Positions 25,662 through 33,515 of a stretch of DNA of 33,515 nucleotides are shown here, one piece after another. The stretch is taken from assembly GCA_002716625.1 (NCBI GenBank), contig PBAS01000015.1, positions 1 to 33,515 of the forward strand, written 5' to 3'. The position numbers and the translations under genes are program-made. How positions within the stretch are numbered: the first letter of the stretch is position 1; every line of letters begins with the position of its first letter. The notes under the pieces are model-generated. The model was not told the DNA's origin. It ran no database searches and worked only from the letters and a program-made list of their open reading frames with translations. The stretch is from Phycisphaeraceae bacterium (GTDB lineage Bacteria; Planctomycetota; Phycisphaerae; Phycisphaerales; Phycisphaeraceae).

Positions 25662-26989
25662 ATGTTTACGGTTGTGACTGGACGATCGGAGGGATGTTGT
25701 GACGGCATTCAACGTCGTTCCTTTGTCAAAGCAGGATTTTTGGGGGTGGCTGGCTTATCAATGCCGCAGATGTTGCGTGTCCGCGCTGCAGCGGCAGCTG
25801 AGGGTAAGCCGGTTGATTCGACCTCAGTCATCTTCATTGAGCTTCAAGGGGGCCCCAGTCAACACGAGACATATGATCCTAAACCACAGGCGCCGGCAGA
25901 GTATCGCGGTCCGTTTGAATCGATCCCTACACGGTTGGTCGGCGAACGTTTTTGTGAATTGTTGCCTCAGCAGGCAAAGATTGCAGACAAGTTGGCGATT
26001 GTTCGGTCAATCCATCACCAACATAATCGACATACCATATCACGGCATCTGACCCAGACGGGTTATGTGGGTGACCTTAGTGATGCACATGCGAACGTCA
26101 ATCCGAGTATCGGGTCAATTGCAGCACGTCTAAGAGGCGCTAATGCGGCAGGTCTACCGCCGTATGTCAACGTATTGGACCGAAGCTTTGGGCCAAAGGG
26201 TCGTGGCGCTTATTTGGGAAACGCCTATGATCCGTTTGACGTTAATGACCCAAGGAAACTGGATCAGATCAAGCACCTGTCTCCAGCCGAGGGTCTTACA
26301 ACCGGACGACTTATGGACCGTCGGTCTTTACTTGCCAAGTTGGATTTGACCCGGCGATTGCTTGACCGAGACGGCGTTGCCGACGCGATGGACAAATTTA
26401 GCCATCGGGCATACGAAATGGTGACCGGTGATCGAGCTCGAAATGCGTTTGATCTTAGCCAGGAAGACCCGCATGTCCGTGATGCTTATGGTTCTGATTC
26501 AATCGCTCAGGCTATGCTGTTGGCACGTCGGTTGGTTGAAGCAGGCGTGACATTTGTAACGGTGAATATTCAAGGGTGGGATGATCACGATAAGATCGCT
26601 GAGCGCATCGGTAGACGCGCTCCCCGATATGATCATGCAATGGCGACCCTGGTCAGTGATATTTACGCGCGAGGACTGGATCGTGATGTATTAGTGGTGG
26701 CGATGGGTGAGTTTGGTCGTACCCCACGAATCAACAAAAAGGGTGGTCGTGATCACTGGGGTCGCTTAATAGCGCGGCCTTTTCGGGTGGCGGGTTGCGG
26801 GTGGGGCAGGTTGTCGGTGCCTCGGATCAAAAAGGTCAAGCACCAACGCGGAATCCTTACCGGCCAGAAAATGTGCTTACCATGGTATATCGTCACCTTG
26901 GCATTGATCCGGGGCTAACATTCAATGATTACACCGGTCGTCCCGTCCATATCTTGCCGCGTCGTGGATTGATTGGAGAACTTATCTAG
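25662..26989 (+). pseudogene. DUF1501 family Tat-exported protein, frameshifted
   Basis: DUF1501 proteins (sulfatase-like alkaline-phosphatase-superfamily relatives) are abundant in planctomycetes and poorly characterised. The N-terminus has a Tat signal (RRSFVKAGFLGVAGL), then FIELQGGPSQHETYDPK, IVRSIHHQHNRHT, NIQGWDDH and MGEFGRTPRINKKGGRDHWGR, all typical. The frame is lost at 26764-26767. The original frame continues out of character, while one base missing there restores LNSAAFSGGGLRVGQVVGASD and a normal end (YTGRPVHILPRRG) at 26989. A single-base deletion is thus the only visible defect. The restored length, about 442 aa, is normal for the family. AGGGTGA lies just upstream of ATG 25662. 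The usual partner, a DUF1549/DUF1553 cytochrome-like gene, is not adjacent. Confidence 0.85.
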
Positions 26990-27363
26990 CCACCGTTTGC
27001 ACTGGCTTCTTCTTACGATTCCGCCGGTGGTTCCATAAATTTAAAATCCTGTGTAACCAAGGGCGTAAGGCTCAGGGAAGCTGCAGCAGCTGGATAATCA
27101 CCTGCGATCAAATTACGACATCCTGATCGTGGTGTTAAGGTTCATGGCTCGGCTTGGATTCTTCCATGGATTTAATACAGGATTAAGACAATCGGCCGAT
27201 GCTTGCGGCATGGGGAACCCGGTATCATGTCCTTGTCGTGAGAAAGTTTTCGGCCCTGGCCGATCGATGTCATCAGTCGTAACCGTGGACGAGCAGGAAT
27301 TCCAGATGGGATTGAGGCATTTCAAGTCAAGATGGTAATTCATGGGTTGGTTCAGGGGATTTA
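26990..27363 (+). other. Intergenic region, 374 nt, no gene; long-loop inverted repeat at its start
   Basis: Directly after the DUF1501 stop, CCACCG (26990-26995) pairs with CGGTGG (27025-27030) across a 29-nt loop, a possible but weak transcript-end structure. The rest contains only overlapping short frames with no protein character. The promoter and AGGGGA ribosome site of the next gene lie at its right end. Confidence 0.4.
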
Positions 27364-28230
27364 ATGATGCAACAGCGAAGCCTTGGGAAAACCGGAGTGT
27401 CTCTATCGGTAGTTGGTTTTGGTGCGATAATATTTTTGAAAGAAGGTCCAGAGTTTGCCCGCAATACGGTTGCGCGTGCGATTGATGCAGGTGTCAACTA
27501 TTTTGACATGGGACCTTATGGCAAGGGACAAGCGGAGGAAATTGCCGGTCTTGCCATCAAGCCATATCGTGACAGGATTTTTTTGGCCGAAAAAACTGGT
27601 GAACGTAAGAAAGAGGGGGCTGCGGCCGGTCTTCGCCAATCACTAGAAAGGATGCGTACGGACTACTTTGATCTTTACCAACTCCATGGAGTCCGCACGA
27701 TAGAAGAGGTTGAAACAATTGTGGGTCCCGGAGGTGCATTGGAGGCTTTTGTTGAAGCCAGGGACGCAGGCCTTGTTCGTTTTCTTGGGTTTTCAGCACA
27801 TAGTGAAGAAACAGCACTGGCCTTAATGGCGCACTTCAATTTTGATACGGTACTTTTTCCAGTGAACTACGTGTGCTGGTATCAGGGGCACTTCGGTCCC
27901 ATCGTAATTGACAAAGCTCAGGAAAATGACATGGGCATTTTGGCCCTGAAGACACTGGCCAAAAAACCGTGGACCGATGGCAAACGACCGGAAGGGTCTA
28001 AGACCTGGTATTCACCAGTGGATACCTATGAAGAAGCAAAGTTGGCATTGCAGTGGACGTTGTCGCGTCCCGTGACCTCGTGTGTCTGTCCTGGTGATGT
28101 AGAGTATCTATGGTGGATGATTGATGCAGAAGGGGAAGTTGCTCCACTCACCGCAGAAGAGAAGACGGCGATTGTCAATTCAACGGTGGGTATTACACCG
28201 ATATTTCCAATGGAACCGGCCAAAGTTTGA
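27364..28230 (+). CDS. Aldo/keto reductase
   Basis: A 288-aa NAD(P)H-dependent oxidoreductase of the AKR fold. It opens with QRSLGKTGVSLSVVGFGA and retains the full tetrad: Asp and Tyr in NYFDMGPYGKG, Lys in FLAEKTGE and His in LYQLHGV. The Asp-Tyr spacing is one residue shorter than the commonest AKR pattern. The C-terminal half contains LQWTLSRPVTSCVCPGD, the usual cofactor-end motif. AGGGGA precedes ATG 27364 at normal spacing, and a second ATG follows immediately. It contrasts with the AKR-like protein at 17195-18184, which has lost two tetrad residues. The substrate is unknown; the neighbourhood suggests sugar or ketone reduction. Confidence 0.92.
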   Translation: MMQQRSLGKTGVSLSVVGFGAIIFLKEGPEFARNTVARAIDAGVNYFDMGPYGKGQAEEIAGLAIKPYRDRIFLAEKTGERKKEGAAAGLRQSLERMRTDYFDLYQLHGVRTIEEVETIVGPGGALEAFVEARDAGLVRFLGFSAHSEETALALMAHFNFDTVLFPVNYVCWYQGHFGPIVIDKAQENDMGILALKTLAKKPWTDGKRPEGSKTWYSPVDTYEEAKLALQWTLSRPVTSCVCPGDVEYLWWMIDAEGEVAPLTAEEKTAIVNSTVGITPIFPMEPAKV

Positions 28231-28252
28231 CTATGACGTTTTGGGGAGGTTA

Positions 28253-28269
28253 TTGAACAAGTTGTTCAA
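28253..28269. repeat. 17-bp perfect palindrome (TTGAACAA-G-TTGTTCAA)
   Basis: Two perfect 8-bp arms flank a single base, 22 nt after the aldo/keto reductase stop and about 130 nt before the transporter start. A one-base centre cannot form a full hairpin loop, so a dimeric-protein operator is more likely than a terminator. It could control the downstream transporter gene. Confidence 0.5.
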
Positions 28270-28397
28270 GCAGGGCATAGGCATTGTTTGGTTTTACAGG
28301 TGATCAAATTGACAGGGTCCGCTGATCTAGTTCTGAAATCCATATGTCCCCATAATACGCATCGTGGATTGGAACTCAGTAATGCAGGTGCTCGTCA

Positions 28398-30173
28398 TTG
28401 AATAGTCAACAGGTCATTCTTTTTACGCTGCTTATTTTAGTTTTCATCTTTCTGATCTGGGGACGATGGCGATACGATTTGATTGCGTTCACGGCGTTGT
28501 TGGTGGCATTGGTGGTTGGCGTTGTACCACATGAGAAGGCATTTGCCGGATTTGGTCATCCGGCTACGGTCATCATCGCATTAGTTCTGATTGTAAGCCG
28601 CGGGCTTTCTAATTCAGGTGCGATTGAACTTTTGGCACAGTTTGTTGTAAAACCGGCCAGAAAATTAGGGGTTTACATCGGCATCATGTCGGGATTTGCC
28701 GCGGCGCTTTCGGCGGTGATGAATAACGTTGCAGCTTTGGTACTTCTCATGCAGATTGACCTTCGTGCTGCAGGGAAAGCTAAGCGTAGTCCAGCGTTGA
28801 CCTTGATGCCGCTGTCATTTGCATCGATTCTTGGTGGTATGGTCACCCTTATAGGAACGCCACCGAATATCGTGATTTCCCAGTTCCGGGCTGAAGAACT
28901 GGGCGACGCGTACAGGATGTTTGACTTCGCACCGGTCGGTGCGATATGTGCGGTAGTGGGGATCTTATTCATCACGACAATCGGATGGCGGTTAATTCCA
29001 CATGGCTTCTCGGAACACAACACGACGAAAGAACTATTTGATATCGAGGGTTACATCGCGGAAGTCAAGATACCGGAAAGTTCGCGAATTGTGGGAAAGA
29101 AGGTGCGTGAACTTGATGACATCGCTGAGGATAATGACACGGTAATCATTGGTTTGATCCGACGGGGTGAGAGACTTCCTGGGTTGGCACGTCGGGTGGA
29201 GATTCGCGGTGGTGACATTCTTGTTCTCGAAGCTCATCCAGATGGTATTGAAGGGTTAGTTGGTTCGCTGGGCCTTGAGTACATCCAGAAGGCGGACCGC
29301 TCCTCATTGATGGGGCAGGATTTGTCATTGGTAGAAGTTATCGTTCCTGAAGGTGCACGTGTTGTGGGGCGGTCAGTGCTATCGATGCGGTTGCTTTATC
29401 GTCACAGCATCACCTTGTTAGGGGTGTCGCGTGGGGGTAAACGTTTTACGACTCGGGTGCGTAAGCTCGAAATTAAGACCGGCGATGTGCTGTTATTGCT
29501 GGGGCCGACTGAGCGGCTACCCGAGATTACAAACTGGCTCGGATGCTTACCACTGGCTGAACGTGGCTTGCAACTTATCAAGCGTGACAAGGCTGGCATG
29601 GCGGCGATTATTTTTGCGGCGGCCATTATGTTGGCGACCATGGGTTTCTTGTACCTGCCCACCGCACTTGGGTGCGCTGCTGTCCTGATGGTGATTTTCA
29701 AGATTGTTCCACTTCGCCAGGTCTACGACTCGGTGGAATGGTCAGTCATTGTGCTGCTAGGTTCAATGATTCCCATTGGTGCGGCGCTTGCCGATAGTGG
29801 TGGAACCAAACTGATTGCTGATGGTATCGTGACTGCTGCATCGGGGTTTTCGCCCGCAATTGTTTTGGCGCTGCTAATTGCAATCACCATGACGCTGTCA
29901 GATGTTATGAATAATACTGCCACCGCAATCATTGCTGCTCCAATTGCAGTGGATATCGCCAATCGATTGGATGTTAGCCCCGACCCATTTCTGATGGGCG
30001 TTGCTGTTGCCGCCTCGTGTGCCTTTCTTACGCCGATTGGGCACAAGAATAATACATTGATCATGGGACCAGGGGGCTACCGCTTTAGCGACTATTGGCG
30101 GATGGGGTTGCCGCTTGAGATCATGATCATTCTTGTTGCAACGCCGATGATCCTTTGGGTCTGGCCATTATAG
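28398..30173 (+). CDS. SLC13/DASS-type anion transporter with two TrkA-C (RCK_C) domains
   Basis: A 591-aa inner-membrane protein. Residues 1 to about 205 contain N-terminal membrane segments and the motifs VMNNVAALV and TLIGTPPNIV, typical of divalent-anion:Na+ symporters. A cytoplasmic insert (about 210-395) carries two TrkA-C-like modules, recognisable from EVKIPESSRIVGKKVREL and EVIVPEGARVVGRSVL, each ending in a 'GDxLLL'-type strand. The C-terminal half has more helices with DVMNNTATAIIAAP and the mirrored CAFLTPIGHKNNTLIMGPGGY. This architecture is shared by putative sulfate or dicarboxylate permeases. Sulfate is attractive given the cytoplasmic sulfatase nearby, but this is inference. 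The start is TTG 28398, weakly supported by CAGGTG upstream; the next plausible starts fall inside the first helix. Confidence 0.9.
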   Translation: MNSQQVILFTLLILVFIFLIWGRWRYDLIAFTALLVALVVGVVPHEKAFAGFGHPATVIIALVLIVSRGLSNSGAIELLAQFVVKPARKLGVYIGIMSGFAAALSAVMNNVAALVLLMQIDLRAAGKAKRSPALTLMPLSFASILGGMVTLIGTPPNIVISQFRAEELGDAYRMFDFAPVGAICAVVGILFITTIGWRLIPHGFSEHNTTKELFDIEGYIAEVKIPESSRIVGKKVRELDDIAEDNDTVIIGLIRRGERLPGLARRVEIRGGDILVLEAHPDGIEGLVGSLGLEYIQKADRSSLMGQDLSLVEVIVPEGARVVGRSVLSMRLLYRHSITLLGVSRGGKRFTTRVRKLEIKTGDVLLLLGPTERLPEITNWLGCLPLAERGLQLIKRDKAGMAAIIFAAAIMLATMGFLYLPTALGCAAVLMVIFKIVPLRQVYDSVEWSVIVLLGSMIPIGAALADSGGTKLIADGIVTAASGFSPAIVLALLIAITMTLSDVMNNTATAIIAAPIAVDIANRLDVSPDPFLMGVAVAASCAFLTPIGHKNNTLIMGPGGYRFSDYWRMGLPLEIMIILVATPMILWVWPL

Positions 30174-30310
30174 GTTTTCGGGTGCGGGGTGAGCGTGCTT
30201 ATCTATATGCAGTTGGCTGATATCACCAAATTTGGGTATCAGGCCACCATCTTGACGCGGTAGGTGGTGGTGAATTACAGTCGACTCTGTTTCCTGATGT
30301 TGGGATATCT

Positions 30311-31294
30311 ATGAAACTGGACAGGCTTTACAACGAAGACTGCATCACAGGGATGGCTCGAATACCCGATGCTAGTGTGGATCTTGCATTTGCGGATCCG
30401 CCATTCAATATTGGGTACACGTACGATGTCTACGAAGACCAACGTGCGGCAGACGAGTATCTTGGCTGGACCAAAAAATGGGGCGTAGAGTTGGTTCGTG
30501 CCCTCAAGCCAGATGGAACATTTTGGCTTGCGATTGGGGATGATTTTGCTGCTGAATTAAAACTGATCTTTCAGCGGGAAATGGGGCTTTGTTGCCGCAG
30601 TTGGGTTGTTTGGTATTACACCTTTGGTGTTAACTGCACGAAGAAGTTCAGTCGTAGCCATACGCATCTTTTTTACTTTGTCAAAGACCCGAAACGCTTT
30701 ACTTTTAATACGGATGGCATTCGTGTGCCTTCCGCCCGCCAACTTGTGTATGCCGATTCACGTGCAAATTCAAAAGGGCGTTTGCCCGATGACACATGGA
30801 TTCTACGTCCGCAGGATGCGAAAGAGAGCTTTACATCACAAGAAGATGTTTGGTACTTCCCCCGCGTTTGTGGCACATTCAAGGAACGAGCTGGTTGGCA
30901 TGGTTGCCAGATGCCCGAGCAACTCTTGGGGCGGATCATCAGGGCATGCTCAAATCCCCACGAGACAGTTCTCGACCCGTTCGGTGGCAGCGGAACGACG
31001 CTTGCCGTCGCCAGGAAGCTTGATCGTCACTATCTTGGATTTGAACTTTCAGAAAATTATGCGGATCAGATCAGAACCCGCCTTCAGGCAGTCCATCCTG
31101 GCGAGCCCTTATCTGGTGCCGAGGAACCTCAGGTCAGCGGGCCAGCGACAAAAGAGGGCAAATGCATTAAGCGCAATGCAGCATCGGCGTCATATGCCAA
31201 ATCCAAGCAGACCACCACGAGGAAAGAAAATGTGTTGTGGGCTGGAATGGATCGCGAGGGGTCACCATCGCCACGAAAAAAGGGGCAAGCGTAA
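30311..31294 (+). CDS. Site-specific DNA methyltransferase, beta class (probable N6-adenine)
   Basis: A 327-aa SAM-dependent DNA methyltransferase. The catalytic motif ADPPFNIGY (DPPF at residues 29-32) comes first, followed by a target-recognition region (about 100-215), and then the SAM-binding motif [10 protein letters not shown] (222-230). This is the beta-class order. DPPF rather than SPPY favours N6-adenine over N4-cytosine. After about residue 260 the sequence becomes a basic low-complexity tail ([19 protein letters not shown]), probably nonspecific DNA contact. No restriction endonuclease or specificity gene is adjacent, so it looks like an orphan or regulatory methylase. Its last codons overlap, in antisense, the terminator of the initiator tRNA gene. 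The recognition sequence is not predictable. Confidence 0.92.
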   Translation: MKLDRLYNEDCITGMARIPDASVDLAFADPPFNIGYTYDVYEDQRAADEYLGWTKKWGVELVRALKPDGTFWLAIGDDFAAELKLIFQREMGLCCRSWVVWYYTFGVNCTKKFSRSHTHLFYFVKDPKRFTFNTDGIRVPSARQLVYADSRANSKGRLPDDTWILRPQDAKESFTSQEDVWYFPRVCGTFKERAGWHGCQMPEQLLGRIIRACSNPHETVLDPFGGSGTTLAVARKLDRHYLGFELSENYADQIRTRLQAVHPGEPLSGAEEPQVSGPATKEGKCIKRNAASASYAKSKQTTTRKENVLWAGMDREGSPSPRKKGQA

Positions 31295-31305
31295 GTACTT
31301 ACCCC
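31276..31305 (-). terminator. Intrinsic terminator of the initiator tRNA gene
   Basis: On the minus strand GGGGTAAG and CTTGCCCC form an 8-bp stem (one T-G pair) with an 8-nt loop, followed directly by six T. It lies 17 nt past the tRNA 3' end and overlaps the 3' end of the convergent methyltransferase gene. It contains the palindrome GTAAGTACTTAC. Confidence 0.85.
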
Positions 31306-31322
31306 CAGGGTATTTGACGTAA

Positions 31323-31396
<74 letters not shown>

Positions 31397-31787
31397 ATCG
31401 TATTGTGAGACGCATGATATCGCTCGTGGCGGTCTGGTCAATATGGGATCGCGGGAAAGTGGGGCCTATGCTTGGTGCAGTTCATGGTAGATCTCAGAGG
31501 CCCTGTCAGCATGGCAGGTAGCAGCGGGAGATTGACCGGTTTTGTCACCAGCATGTAATTGCAGTGGGCGTTGGGGTGTATGGGATTTGAGTGTTAAATG
31601 TTATTGGAATAATGGTTTGCGACGTCTGTGTTGGTTGCGCGAGCCTCGGGAAAAGGTGGTATTGCAGTTGCAAGAAGATAGTACTAAATTTAGCTCATCT
31701 TGCTGTAAGCCACACATGCTGGTGGCAGCGAGACGAGGGAAATCGTTTGTGGGATCTATTTCAATCTAGCCTGGAGAGACAAAGACG
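31397..31787 (+). other. groEL upstream region, 391 nt, no groES or CIRCE seen
   Basis: No convincing gene lies between the initiator tRNA and groEL. A short Cys-rich frame (31591-31797) overlaps the groEL start and has no recognisable domain. A full CIRCE repeat (TTAGCACTC-N9-GAGTGCTAA) is absent; only a half-like GAGTGTTAA occurs near 31588. A weak promoter pair, TTGCAG-N17-TAAATT, lies at about 31663-31691. Confidence 0.5.

Positions 31788-33515
<1,728 letters not shown>

Noticed and set aside
31397..31787. CIRCE heat-shock operator upstream of groEL
   Set aside because: Only a half-like GAGTGTTAA is present; no matching inverted half lies 9 nt before it.

Overview
The window looks like a chromosomal segment from a Planctomycetota bacterium, probably of the Phycisphaerae. 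The lineage is inferred from a combination of signals: two proteins with PEP-CTERM sorting tails, a dockerin-type repeat protein, a Tat-exported DUF1501 protein, a sulfatase, two phytanoyl-CoA-dioxygenase-like (PhyH) proteins and a GroEL with a Gly-Gly-Met tail. No phylogenetic marker was compared, so the class-level call is tentative.

Layout. 1-8266 is an accessory, largely secreted or degradative region. It holds the 5' part of a secreted hydrolase-like gene (-), a gingipain-like C25 protease with a PEP-CTERM tail (+), a C45 autoprocessing acyltransferase-like protein (-), and a metallophosphoesterase (-) downstream of a badly damaged beta-propeller glycosidase-like gene (-). A dockerin/PEP-CTERM protein (+) follows, whose frame runs through an antisense tRNA-Arg(CCT). 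8465-12264 is core metabolism: pgi and fbaB (a two-gene minus-strand glycolytic unit) and a LOG-family protein (+). 12320-15735 is a very tight minus-strand operon of Zn-dependent polyol-type dehydrogenase, DhnA/LsrF-type class I aldolase and FGGY kinase. This is a self-contained oxidise, phosphorylate and cleave route for an unidentified polyol or sugar.

15918-20269 is a plus-strand run: aminotransferase, an aldo/keto-reductase-fold protein lacking two catalytic tetrad residues, a P-loop kinase-like protein, and a PhyH dioxygenase fused to a degenerate Nudix domain. This run is the best candidate here for an undescribed pathway. 20512-25461 holds a second PhyH (-), a divergent alpha/beta hydrolase (+), a sulfatase (-) with no signal peptide, and a D-serine dehydratase/D-threonine aldolase family enzyme (-). 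25662-30173 holds a frameshifted DUF1501 gene, an intact aldo/keto reductase and an SLC13/TrkA-C transporter. 30311-33515 has an orphan beta-class DNA methyltransferase, an initiator tRNA-Met on the opposite strand with a good intrinsic terminator, and groEL, which runs off the window inside a 9-bp tandem repeat.

Quality note. Several genes carry single-base frameshifts, a premature stop, no obvious start or no natural stop. The lesions may be real decay or assembly errors. They should be checked against reads before biological meaning is drawn from them.
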